Shown piece after piece: positions 17,547 to 25,635 of a DNA stretch of 64,000 nucleotides (positions are counted from its first letter, which is position 1; every line of letters starts with the position of its first letter). The position numbers and the translations under genes are program-made. The notes under the pieces are model-generated. The model ran no database searches and was not told the origin of the DNA. It saw only the letters and a list, made by a program, of their open reading frames with translations. Source of the stretch: Roseivivax sediminis (GTDB lineage Bacteria > Pseudomonadota > Alphaproteobacteria > Rhodobacterales > Rhodobacteraceae); assembly GCF_900112685.1 (NCBI RefSeq), contig NZ_FOMS01000008.1:1-64000 (forward strand), in the 5' to 3' direction.

Positions 17547-18310
17547 TCCGCCACCCTGTCTACGCCACCGGCCCCCTGCCCGAGCGCGTCCCACGCGCGC
17601 GTCAGCGTCTCCTGCAGATGTGCGGCCATGGCGCGCGCGGTCTCGGCCGTGGCGATCAGGTCGTTGCGGATTTCGATCATCACCGCCGGGCGGCCGGCAT
17701 CGTCGCCGTGCCGCCGTAGCGTGTAGGTCACACCATCGGATGCCGCGTAGGGTTCGTTCAGGGCGGCGCGGTACCGTCCGCGCGGCGCTTCGACCTCCAG
17801 CGCGGCGCGCGCGAAGCTTTCGTCATGATGGCACAGGAACCCAAGCTCCACCGCGCGGTGCTGCCCGTGATAGACCGGCGTGAAACTATGGATGGTGACA
17901 AGCGCGGCGCGGCCGGCCGCGACCTCCTCCACCGCCGCATGGAACGGATCGTGCACCAGCGCCACGCGCTGCGCGCGCGCGGCTGCGTCTAGGTCGCGAT
18001 TGCCAGGAACCGCGATCACCTCGCTCTGAGCGGGCACCGCGTCGTGCGCCTCGGGCGGGCGATTGCAGTCGTAGACGAGCCGCGACAGCGTACCCGCGAC
18101 CAGCGGCGCATCGAGTCCCTCGGCCAGCGCCACCGCCACGTCGCGTGCGCCGATATCCCAGGCGGCATGGCTGTCCCGCGCCTCGGGCGCGAGGCCCAGC
18201 GCGTCCAACTCTTCGGGGATCGCCAGCGCGGCATGTTCGCATACCAGCACGAAGGGCGACCGGCCGTACCGGTTCACCATCTCCACCGCTGTCCACGCGC
18301 TGTCGCCCAT
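17543..18310 (-). CDS. N-formylglutamate amidohydrolase-family protein
   Basis: A 255-residue member of the N-formylglutamate amidohydrolase (HutG-like, PF05013) family. Signatures include VCEHAALAIP near residue 23, the TLSRLVYDCNRPP stretch, VTIHSFTPVYHGQHR and MIEIRNDLI. The family releases acyl groups from N-acyl glutamates in zinc-dependent fashion. No histidine-utilisation genes are nearby, so formylglutamate is not necessarily the substrate; a gamma-glutamyl or N-acyl amine product of the local ligase is an alternative. It is the first gene of the TRAP operon and divergent from the RpiR regulator. Confidence 0.8.
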   Translation of the reverse strand: MGDSAWTAVEMVNRYGRSPFVLVCEHAALAIPEELDALGLAPEARDSHAAWDIGARDVAVALAEGLDAPLVAGTLSRLVYDCNRPPEAHDAVPAQSEVIAVPGNRDLDAAARAQRVALVHDPFHAAVEEVAAGRAALVTIHSFTPVYHGQHRAVELGFLCHHDESFARAALEVEAPRGRYRAALNEPYAASDGVTYTLRRHGDDAGRPAVMIEIRNDLIATAETARAMAAHLQETLTRAWDALGQGAGGVDRVAE

Positions 18311-18428
18311 GATGCTTGCCCACTGTCCCGAGTATTGTAGACATCACTACAGCAGCCACTTGCATGTCAATCTTGCTTCTGAAATTTTTCATACACAGAA
18401 TTCAGGTCTGAACAGAAAGGAACGCCGC
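18311..18428. promoter_or_regulatory. Divergent control region, RpiR regulator / amidohydrolase-TRAP operon
   Basis: It contains the inverted repeat TGTAG-N6-CTACA (18336-18351) and an AT-rich GAAATTTTTC palindrome (18381-18390) flanked by CTGAA (18379) and TTCAG (18401). RpiR-type regulators bind such short palindromes next to their own gene. A TGAAATT element also occurs upstream of the amine oxidase (near 19345). Confidence 0.45.
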
Positions 18429-19295
18429 TTGGACAGGACGCCGCTGGTCCGGGACCTCCTGAGGGAAAAACAGGATGAATTGACCGCGTCCGAACGGCGG
18501 CTGAGCGCGGTGCTGCTGAACGACTCACTGGTGATGGGCCTGCAATCCATCACCAGGCTGGCGGAAAGCGCCGAGGTCTCGACGCCGACCATCGTGCGTC
18601 TTGCCCGGAAACTGGGCTTCGAGGGCTTCCCCGATCTTCAGGACGCGATCCGCGAAGAGGTGGCGGCGCGCATGAAACAGCCGCTCGCCAAGCTCGACGC
18701 GGCCGAGCGGGCGGAACCACCCGACCACATCGTCTCGCGCTTCGTGCGCGCGGTGTCCGAGAACATCAACCGCACGCTCGACCGGCTCGACCTCGAGGAG
18801 TTCGACCGCGTGGCGGAGCTGCTCTCGGACCCCGAGCGCCGGCTGCACCTTCTGGGCGGGCGCATCACCCGCTCGAACGCGCATTACTTCTTCAATCACC
18901 TGCAGATCATCCGCCCGCAGGTCTTTCTTCTCGACAGCTCGCCCAGCGTCTGGCCGCAATCGCTGCTCGACATGGACGAACGCTCCACGGTGATCGTCTT
19001 CGACATCCGCCGCTACGAGAAGGAGCTGGAGAAGCTCGCCGGGCTGGCCGTCGACCAGGGCGCCAATATCGTGCTGTTCACCGACACCTGGGGCTCGCCC
19101 ATCGAGAAGCACGCCGCGCATTGCTTCCGGGTGATGGTCGAGGTGCCGTCGAGCTGGGATTCGACGCTGGCGATGAACCTGCTGATCGAGGCGCTGGTCG
19201 CCGAGGTCCAGAGCCGCCGGTCGGATTCGAGCGCCGAGCGGATCACCGCCCTGGAGAACATGATCGGCGAATCGCGGATCTTCCGCAGTCTCTGA
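18429..19295 (+). CDS. MurR/RpiR-family transcriptional regulator
   Basis: A 288-residue regulator. The N-terminal helix-turn-helix (residues 1-80) contains SITRLAESAEVSTPTIVRLA and the typical RKLGFEGFPDLQDAIREEV. The C-terminal SIS sugar-isomerase-like domain spans about 125-260. The TTG start at 18429 is proposed because AAAGGAA lies 6 bp upstream and it gives the family length; an in-frame ATG lies 40 codons upstream but inside the divergent promoter. Many RpiR proteins sense sugar phosphates, but several control amino-acid or amine catabolism. Targets are probably the divergent TRAP operon and the downstream amine oxidase. Confidence 0.85.
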   Translation: MDRTPLVRDLLREKQDELTASERRLSAVLLNDSLVMGLQSITRLAESAEVSTPTIVRLARKLGFEGFPDLQDAIREEVAARMKQPLAKLDAAERAEPPDHIVSRFVRAVSENINRTLDRLDLEEFDRVAELLSDPERRLHLLGGRITRSNAHYFFNHLQIIRPQVFLLDSSPSVWPQSLLDMDERSTVIVFDIRRYEKELEKLAGLAVDQGANIVLFTDTWGSPIEKHAAHCFRVMVEVPSSWDSTLAMNLLIEALVAEVQSRRSDSSAERITALENMIGESRIFRSL

Positions 19296-19414
19296 GCGCG
19301 CACCGCAGGCCGCGGTTGACCGGCGCCCGCGACTCGGAGTTTGATGAAATTGCATAGACCCAGACAGGCAGCCACCCGTTCACAGAGCTGCAGCCCAACA
19401 GGGGGACTACAACC
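19296..19414. promoter_or_regulatory. Probable promoter region of the copper amine oxidase gene
   Basis: TTGACC (19316-19321) and TTTGAT (19340-19345), 18 bp apart, make a weak sigma-70-like pair. GGGGG near 19400 is a possible ribosome-binding site about 10 bp before the ATG. The promoter call rests only on matches to consensus. Confidence 0.35.
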
Positions 19415-21400
19415 ATGAGATTCCGCACGACGTCCACCGCCGCCGCCGCGCTGATCGCAGCGACCGGCGCCGGGGCGCACCCGCTCGATGGCCTGACCGC
19501 CGAGGAGATCGACAGCGTCCGCGCAGTGCTGGCCGGGGCCGGTCACATCACCGAGGACAGCCGCTGGCACCTGATCGAGCTCTACGAGCCCGAGAAATCC
19601 GAGGTGTTGACCTGGTCCGAGGGCGACGCCGTGCCGAGGGAGGCGATCGTCAACGTCACCGCGGACGGCACAACCTATCGCGGCATCGTCGACATCGCGG
19701 ACGGCTCGGTCACCGAATGGGCCGAGGCGGAGGGCGAGCCGATGCTGCTGGTCGAGGAATTCGTCGGCGCGATGGAGCTTGCCCTGTCGAATCCCGATTT
19801 CGTCGCCGGGCTCGAGGAACGCGGGCTGACGCCCGACGACGTGTTCTGCCTGCCGCTCACCGCCGGCGCCTTCGGCGATCCGGATGAGGAGGGCCGGCGG
19901 CTGATGAAGGTGCCCTGCTACGTGCTGCCCGAAGGGTCGAACTGGTATGCCAAGCCGATCGAGGGGCTCTATGCCACGGTCGACCTGCGCGGCGACGAGG
20001 TGGTCGAGGTCATCGACACCGGAGTGGTACCGCTGCCCGAGGATTCCTGGGGCTACACCGCCGAAGAGATCGCCGCCCGCGACGACATGGAGATGCGCGA
20101 GGACACCCCCCGCGCCGGAGTGGCGCAGCCCGAGGGCTCCGGAAACGTGACCGTCGATGGCAGCCTGATCGAATGGGACATGTGGTCGATGCGCTGGCGC
20201 ATCGACAAGCGCCCCGGCGTGGTGCTGTCGCAGATCGAAGCGGACGGCCGCGAGGTGCTCTACCAGGCGCACCTGTCGGAGGTTTTCGTACCCTACATGG
20301 ACCCCTCCGAGGGCTGGTACTGGCGCACCTACATGGACAGCGGCGAATACGGCTTCGGCATCTTCCTGTCGCCCTTGCGCGCCGGGGTCGACTGCCCGAG
20401 CTACGCCACCTTCCTGCCGGCGCTCGTTCATGCGGACGACGGCACGCCGCTCGAGATCCCCGACGCGATCTGCGTGTTCGAGCGGCAGGTGGGCGATCCC
20501 GCCTGGCGGCATTTCGAGATCTTCGCGCAGGGCCCTGACACCTTCACCCCGACCGAGGGGCGCCCGGCGACCGAACTGGTGGTGCGCTCGGCCTCCGAGG
20601 TCGGCAACTACGACTACCTGATCGACTATCGCTTCGACCAGTCGGGGCGGATGCGGGTCATGGTGGGCTCCACCGGGCTGGACGCGGTGAAGGGTGTCGC
20701 GGCGACCTCCATGGAAAGCGAGACCGCGGAAGCGGACACGCAGCACGGCACCCTGATCGCGCCGCACCTCGTTGCGCCGAACCACGACCACTTCTTCAAC
20801 TTCCGGCTGGATTTCGACATCGACGGGCAGGCCAACAGCTTCATGCGCACGGGGATCGTGCCGGCCACCGCGCCCGACGACATCCCGCGCCGGTCGATGT
20901 GGGTGACCGAGCAGGAGATGCCGCAGACCGAGGGCGAGGCGAAGTACAAGGTGAACCCGGACACGCCGGCGATGTACCACGTGGGCAACATGGGCGTGAC
21001 CTCGGGGCTCGGGCATCACCCGAGCTACATGATCAACCCCGGCAATTCGGTGGCCTACACGCCGCTCGACGTGGAAAACGATCCGCCGGCGATGCGCAAT
21101 CCCTATATCGAGCACACGATGTTCGTGACGCCCTATGACCGGGACGAGAGGTACGCGGGCGGCGAGTATGCCTTCCAGAGCGACGGGTCGGACACTCTGG
21201 CGACCTGGATGCAGTCGGACGACAGCATCGCGGACACCGACATCGTGACCTGGTACACGATGGGCTTCCACCACATCCCGAGGATGGAGGACTGGCCGGT
21301 GATGCCGCTGATGTGGAAGGGGATCACGCTCGCGCCGTTCAACTTCTTCGACCACAACCCGGCGATCACCGTCCCGGCTGTGGGCGGGGACCAAGAGTAG
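19415..21400 (+). CDS. Copper amine oxidase (primary-amine oxidase, TPQ), exported
   Basis: It oxidises primary amines such as phenethylamine, tyramine or tryptamine to aldehyde, ammonia and hydrogen peroxide. The 661-residue protein has a Sec-type signal (residues 1-21). The general base is Asp308 in YMDSGEYGFG. The topaquinone precursor is Tyr399 in GNYDYLIDY. Copper ligands are His457 and His459 in NHDHF and a third His at 619 or 620 in FHHIPRMEDWPVMP. All key residues are present, so it should be active in the periplasm. It lies downstream of the RpiR gene and ends in a strong terminator. An aromatic amine substrate fits the locus but is inferred. Confidence 0.95.
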   Translation: MRFRTTSTAAAALIAATGAGAHPLDGLTAEEIDSVRAVLAGAGHITEDSRWHLIELYEPEKSEVLTWSEGDAVPREAIVNVTADGTTYRGIVDIADGSVTEWAEAEGEPMLLVEEFVGAMELALSNPDFVAGLEERGLTPDDVFCLPLTAGAFGDPDEEGRRLMKVPCYVLPEGSNWYAKPIEGLYATVDLRGDEVVEVIDTGVVPLPEDSWGYTAEEIAARDDMEMREDTPRAGVAQPEGSGNVTVDGSLIEWDMWSMRWRIDKRPGVVLSQIEADGREVLYQAHLSEVFVPYMDPSEGWYWRTYMDSGEYGFGIFLSPLRAGVDCPSYATFLPALVHADDGTPLEIPDAICVFERQVGDPAWRHFEIFAQGPDTFTPTEGRPATELVVRSASEVGNYDYLIDYRFDQSGRMRVMVGSTGLDAVKGVAATSMESETAEADTQHGTLIAPHLVAPNHDHFFNFRLDFDIDGQANSFMRTGIVPATAPDDIPRRSMWVTEQEMPQTEGEAKYKVNPDTPAMYHVGNMGVTSGLGHHPSYMINPGNSVAYTPLDVENDPPAMRNPYIEHTMFVTPYDRDERYAGGEYAFQSDGSDTLATWMQSDDSIADTDIVTWYTMGFHHIPRMEDWPVMPLMWKGITLAPFNFFDHNPAITVPAVGGDQE

Positions 21401-21424
21401 AACGAGCTATAGCGCACATAGCAT

Positions 21425-21454
21425 CGCCCCCGCCCCATTGGCGGGGGCGTTTTT
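21425..21454 (+). terminator. Rho-independent terminator after the amine oxidase gene
   Basis: A perfect 10-bp stem (CGCCCCCGCC with GGCGGGGGCG), a 5-base loop and a run of five T residues lie 25 bp after the stop codon. It is the best intrinsic terminator in the window. Confidence 0.92.
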
Positions 21455-21720
21455 GCGACGGGGCGCCAGCGTTCAACGGGTCCACCCATGGCGTGAGCCG
21501 CGCATCGTCGGGCCGCGGTGCGGCGATCCTGCCCGTCGAACAAATCGCTTTATGGCAGCCATGTCCGGATGACCTCCGATCTTCGCGCCAAGCGTCGCCA
21601 AATCGCCGTGCCGGGGGGCGGCCCGGCGATGCGCGGCGGCCTTCGGCCTTTGCTCCGCGCCGAGGGATCGGTCGGGCGCAGCGCGCGCTGCGCTCGGCAC
21701 CGACCGACCGAACGGCCCTC
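21455..21720. other. Intergenic region with a composite palindrome, 3' of the eight-gene operon
   Basis: No gene is seen. An 18-bp perfect palindrome (21676-21693) nests inside outer arms CGGTCGG (21669) and CCGACCG (21700). It lies 15 bp beyond the stop of the SDR gene at 21721 and may mark the end of that transcript. No T-run follows, so a Rho-independent terminator is not claimed. Confidence 0.5.
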
Positions 21721-22443
21721 TCAGATCGGCACCGACCCCACGCTCGCCCCGCCACAGACATACAGCGTCTGGCCGGTCACGAAGCCGTTCTCGGGCTCCG
21801 CGAAGAACATGAAGGCCCGCGTGACGTCCCCGGTCTCGCCCAGCCGCCGCACCGGGATGCGCTGCGCGAGGCCCTCTTCCTGGTCGGAGCCCTTGGGCAC
21901 GATACCCCAGAAATTGTCCGTCCGGATCGGCCCCGGCGCGACCACGTTCACGGTGATCCCGTGCGGCGCCAGTTCCAGCGCCCAGGTCCGCGCCATGCCG
22001 AGCATCCCGGCCTTCGACGCACCGTAGGCGGTGCGCGTCGGCGCCCCCAAAGCGGCGCGGGAGGAGTTGAACATCACCCGCCCGAAGCCGCGCGCCTTCA
22101 TCGCCGGCAGGAACGCCTGCACCAGCGTCAGCGCCGACCCCAGGTGAAGCTGCGCCAGCCCGGTGATGTCCTCCGGTTTCGCCTCTTCCACGAGGTTCGG
22201 CCAGATGACGCCTGCGTTGTGCACCAGATGCGTGACCTCGTGCCGCTCCGCGATGCCGCGCGCCGCCTCGGCCACGGCCCCGGCGTCCAGCAGATCGCAT
22301 TCGACATGCTCGATCCGGTCCGCCGCCGTCTCGGGCGCGTGCCGCGCCACCGACACCACGCGGTAGCCGCGCTCCAGCATCGCGAGGGCGAGGTCGAGTC
22401 CGATGCCCTTGTTGCCCCCGGTGATGACCGCCGTGTAGCTCAT
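21721..22443 (-). CDS. Short-chain dehydrogenase/reductase, last gene of the indole-acetate-type operon
   Basis: A 240-residue classical SDR. The nucleotide motif ITGGNKGIG lies at residues 7-15. NAG (HNAGVIW) and the catalytic Ser and YGASK (Tyr-x3-Lys) are intact. An ATGA overlap links it to the cyclase gene upstream. It could oxidise or reduce a hydroxy or oxo intermediate between dioxindole and isatin in indole-3-acetate breakdown, but the sequence alone does not fix the substrate. It is a functional contrast to the degenerate SDR domain encoded at 23219. Confidence 0.85.
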   Translation of the reverse strand: MSYTAVITGGNKGIGLDLALAMLERGYRVVSVARHAPETAADRIEHVECDLLDAGAVAEAARGIAERHEVTHLVHNAGVIWPNLVEEAKPEDITGLAQLHLGSALTLVQAFLPAMKARGFGRVMFNSSRAALGAPTRTAYGASKAGMLGMARTWALELAPHGITVNVVAPGPIRTDNFWGIVPKGSDQEEGLAQRIPVRRLGETGDVTRAFMFFAEPENGFVTGQTLYVCGGASVGSVPI

Positions 22444-23222
22444 GCCGTTTCCTTCTCCACCAGCGCCAGCACGCGCAGCGGGCTTCCCGTTCCGTTGCGG
22501 ATCTTGAGCGGCGCAGCCAGCAGCATCGCGCCGGTCGCCGGCAGCCGATCGAGGCCGGACAGGCATTGCAGCCCGTAGCGCCCGGCGCCGTGCAGGTGAT
22601 AATGCGCCGGATAGGGCGGCTCGAAATGCGTGGCCTGGCCCGCGTCCGTGCCCACCGTCTCGGTCCCGAAGCCGCGGATGCCGCGCTCTTCCACGAGGTA
22701 AAGCACCGCGCCCGCGTCGGGCCCCGGCGAATGCGCGCCGTCCTCGCGCATGTTGAGGTATTTGGCCCCCGACCGCTTCGACCAGTCGGTGCGCATCAGC
22801 ACCCAGGCGCCTTCGGGGATGGCGCCATGCTCGGCCTCCCACGCCTCGATGCGAGCGCGGGTGAGGATGTAATCCTCGTCTTCCGCCGACTCGGCCGAGC
22901 AGTCGATGACGCAGACCGGCCCGACGAAGGCCGCCGGGTCGATCTCGTCAACCGCGCCATTCGCCACGTCACGCCCCGAGATCCAGTGGCAGGGCGCGTC
23001 GAAATGCGTGCCGGTATGCTCGGACATGTGGAGGTTGTGCCACTTCCACGCCGGGCCGCGGTGATCGTAGGCCGAGATTTCCTCCATCCGGAAGCGCGCA
23101 CATTGCCCGAATTCGGGCGGCAGCACGATCACCGGGAAATCGGGGTCGAGCGTGTGGGTCAGGTCCACCACCTCGACCGCGCCCGAGGCCATCGCCCCGG
23201 CCAGATCCGCCAAGACGCTCAT
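22440..23222 (-). CDS. Cyclase-family hydrolase, probable isatin hydrolase
   Basis: A 260-residue PF04199 protein. It has HTGTHFDAPCHWISG (metal-binding His/His/Asp), TVGTDAG, PYPAHYHLHGAGRYGL and LLAAPLKI. These match the isatin-hydrolase group described from roseobacter-type bacteria, where manganese-dependent hydrolysis of isatin gives isatinate. It overlaps both neighbours by ATGA and sits in an operon with a Rieske oxygenase, CoA ligase and aldolase-like protein, where isatin is the expected intermediate. The paralogue at 9616 shares the same motifs. A formamidase role is less likely because a separate alpha/beta-hydrolase formamidase is present. Confidence 0.78.
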   Translation of the reverse strand: MSVLADLAGAMASGAVEVVDLTHTLDPDFPVIVLPPEFGQCARFRMEEISAYDHRGPAWKWHNLHMSEHTGTHFDAPCHWISGRDVANGAVDEIDPAAFVGPVCVIDCSAESAEDEDYILTRARIEAWEAEHGAIPEGAWVLMRTDWSKRSGAKYLNMREDGAHSPGPDAGAVLYLVEERGIRGFGTETVGTDAGQATHFEPPYPAHYHLHGAGRYGLQCLSGLDRLPATGAMLLAAPLKIRNGTGSPLRVLALVEKETA

Positions 23223-24469
23223 GCCCCGCCCTCCGACACTTGCCGTTCCACAACCTTCGGATCCTGCCGCAGCCGGTCGCGCAGGTCCTGCGCGACGTCG
23301 CCGCACCAGATCTCCTCCGTCCCGTCGCGGAGGCCCTGGACCAGCGAGCGCGCCAGCGCCTTCGGCAGCACCTTGGGCGGCGGCACGTCCTGGTGCCAGT
23401 CGTCCTCCGTCGGGCCGACAAACAGCGTCGCGACCCGCACGCCGCCCGGCCTCAGCTCCGCCCGCAGCGTCTGCGCCGCCGAGAGCGCCGCCGCCTGGCT
23501 GGCGTTGAAGCCGCCATAGGCCGGATCGCTCGCCAGCGCGTGCACCGACAGGATGTTGACCCAGGCCACCGCGTTGTTGACGCCGTCCGCGCCGCGGGCC
23601 CGCATGCCCGGCCCGAAGGCCTGCGCAAGCCGCATGAGGCCAAAGGCGTTCACGTCCATCTCGCGCTGCGCGAAGCCGACGTCGCCGCGGGACAGGATGC
23701 CGCCCGGGCGCACGAAGCGCGCGTTGTTGACGAGGATGTCCACCTTGCCGCCGATCTCTCCGGCCAGTTCCACGACCGAGGACGTGTCGGTGACGTCGAG
23801 CGGCAGAAGCTGCACACCCTCCATCGCGGCCAGCGTCTCGCGCTGCGGATAGGGCCGCCAGGTTTCGGCCTCGCCCACGAACACCACGCTCGCGCCCGCA
23901 TCCAGCAGCGCCTTGGCCAGCGCCGGGGCGTTCGCCTGCCGCGCGTCGGTGAGCAGGACGCGGCGGTGCTTCGGATCGCAGGTCAGCTCCCGCAGCTCGG
24001 GATCGTCGGCCATGTTCGGTGTCTCCCCCTCGGGCAGCGCCATCAGCACCCCCTGCCCGGCCCGGTCCAGCCGGTTGATGAGCCGCACGCGCCCGCCCTT
24101 CTCGCAATCGCCGTGAACATGCGCGACGACCGACACGCCGACGTCGAGCCGCACCGTCCCCGTGCGCCACGGCGCCGCACGGCGGAAGTAGAGGTTGGGC
24201 GAGGTGCGCACCGTCGTCTCCGCGATCAGGGTGCCGGCGGGATCGGTGTCGCGCCAGCGCAGATCGGTCGACAGGCACCCGTGGCAGGCATCGCGCGGCG
24301 GATACTGGACCGCGCCGCATTCCGCGCAATGCTGGAGGGCAAAGCGCGCCTCGGCCGCCGCCGCACTCAGGCCGAGTGCCGCGCGCGACCGCGCGGCCGG
24401 CGGCGACAGCGGCACCGCCTGCGGTTTCTGCGGGTTCTTCTTCGGCGGGGGCGCGATCGGATCGGTCAT
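23219..24469 (-). CDS. Fusion of DUF35 (zinc-ribbon/OB-fold) with a degenerate SDR domain
   Basis: A 416-residue two-domain protein. Residues 45-150 form the DUF35 unit: a zinc ribbon with Cys48, Cys51, Cys62 and Cys65, then an OB-fold. Residues 169-405 follow the SDR fold. The Gly-rich nucleotide motif is missing (LLTDARQANAP in its place), and the catalytic Tyr-x3-Lys is FNASQ (Phe321, Gln325). So the SDR half is probably not an oxidoreductase. DUF35 proteins act as obligate partners of thiolase-like aldolases, and the preceding gene encodes one. The start at 24469 overlaps that gene's stop as ATGA. The SDR half may serve for assembly; this is inferred. Confidence 0.8.
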   Translation of the reverse strand: MTDPIAPPPKKNPQKPQAVPLSPPAARSRAALGLSAAAAEARFALQHCAECGAVQYPPRDACHGCLSTDLRWRDTDPAGTLIAETTVRTSPNLYFRRAAPWRTGTVRLDVGVSVVAHVHGDCEKGGRVRLINRLDRAGQGVLMALPEGETPNMADDPELRELTCDPKHRRVLLTDARQANAPALAKALLDAGASVVFVGEAETWRPYPQRETLAAMEGVQLLPLDVTDTSSVVELAGEIGGKVDILVNNARFVRPGGILSRGDVGFAQREMDVNAFGLMRLAQAFGPGMRARGADGVNNAVAWVNILSVHALASDPAYGGFNASQAAALSAAQTLRAELRPGGVRVATLFVGPTEDDWHQDVPPPKVLPKALARSLVQGLRDGTEEIWCGDVAQDLRDRLRQDPKVVERQVSEGGA

Positions 24470-25635
24470 GCCGCCCCCTCGATCACCGCGGCGCCGGAGC
24501 ACAGCCCGCGGTCGTAATTGATCATCCCGAAGCCCGAGACGAGCGCCTTCCGCGCCTCCGCGACCTGCGTCGGCCCGGCGGTCTGCGTCACCTGCCGGAT
24601 CGCCTCCACCAGCCCGATGAAGCCGCCGCCCGCGCCCGCCTGCCCGGCCGAAAGCTGCCCGCCAGAGGTGTTGTGCGGCAGATCGCCCGTGACGGTCAGG
24701 TCCTTGTTCCGCAGGTACTCCGGCGCGGCGCCCTTGTCGCAGAAACCGAGGTCCTCGAATTGCAGCATGGAGATCACCGGGTAGTCGTCATAGGTCTGGA
24801 CGAGGTCCATGTCCTCGGGGCCGCAGCCCGCGCAGGACCACAGCGTGTCGCGGTCCATCTCCCACCCGCCGCGGAGCTGCATGGGATCGTCCGGGAAGGC
24901 ATTGTGCCGCTCGATGGTCGAGGAGATGCGCGCCGCCGGAAGACCGCGCTTGGCAGCCTCGTCTTCGGTCATCACAAGGAACGCCTCCGCCCCGGCGCAG
25001 GGCATCACGCAATCGAAGAGCGCGATGGGGTCGGCGATGGGCCGCGCCGCAAGGTAGTCGTCCAGCGTCAGCGGCTTCTTCATCACCGCGTTGGGGTACC
25101 GCAGGGCGTTGTCGCGCTGCGCCACGCAGATCCGGCCGAAATCCTCGCGCGTCGCGCCGTACTCGGTCATGTAGCGGTCGGTCAGCAGGGCGAACATCGC
25201 GTTCGGCCCGCCGTAGCCGTAAGGGTACGCGGCATCCATCGCGAAGCGCGAGAAGCTCGACAGAAGCTTGCGGAACGAATCGATCTGGTTGGTGTCGCCC
25301 GCGACGCAGGCGACGATGTCGGCATCGCCCGCCTGCACCGCCCGCGCCGCGCGGCGCAGGGCCACCACGCCCGAGGCGCCGCCCATCGGGATGGAGTCGA
25401 GCCAGCGCGGCGTGAAGCCGAGATGCTGTGTCAGCCCGACCGGCGTGTCGGGGAACAGCGTGAAGGACGCGACCGACAGCCCGTCGACGTCCTCCTTGCG
25501 CAGCCCGGCGGCGTCCAGAGCGCCTTTCAGCCCGCGCGCCAGCCAGTGATGCGCGGTCTCGGTCGAATAGCGGGTGTAGGGCGTGGAGAAGGGCGCGGCG
25601 ATCACCACCCCGTCATAGGATTGCGGTGTTCTCAT
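24466..25635 (-). CDS. Thiolase-superfamily protein of the SCP-x/Ltp2 type, probable retro-aldolase
   Basis: A 389-residue thiolase-fold protein. Where classic thiolases have the nucleophilic Cys, it reads SIPMGGASGVVALRRAA with no Cys, as in Ltp2-type side-chain-cleaving aldolases. It keeps VQTYDDYPVISMLQFEDLGF and the C-terminal HNTSGGQLSAGQAGAGGGF. Ltp2 enzymes split tertiary beta-hydroxyacyl-CoA esters in a complex with a DUF35 protein, and a DUF35 fusion is encoded next with an ATGA overlap. In this operon it could cleave a 3-hydroxy-oxindole-acetyl-CoA to isatin and acetyl-CoA. The reaction is inferred. Confidence 0.8.
   Translation of the reverse strand: MRTPQSYDGVVIAAPFSTPYTRYSTETAHHWLARGLKGALDAAGLRKEDVDGLSVASFTLFPDTPVGLTQHLGFTPRWLDSIPMGGASGVVALRRAARAVQAGDADIVACVAGDTNQIDSFRKLLSSFSRFAMDAAYPYGYGGPNAMFALLTDRYMTEYGATREDFGRICVAQRDNALRYPNAVMKKPLTLDDYLAARPIADPIALFDCVMPCAGAEAFLVMTEDEAAKRGLPAARISSTIERHNAFPDDPMQLRGGWEMDRDTLWSCAGCGPEDMDLVQTYDDYPVISMLQFEDLGFCDKGAAPEYLRNKDLTVTGDLPHNTSGGQLSAGQAGAGGGFIGLVEAIRQVTQTAGPTQVAEARKALVSGFGMINYDRGLCSGAAVIEGAA

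Noticed and set aside
21455-21720. Possible third copy of the 190-bp repeat
   Set aside because: It shares only a CGCTTTAT word and general GC-richness. The 47-base left end is missing, so it is treated as unrelated palindromic DNA.
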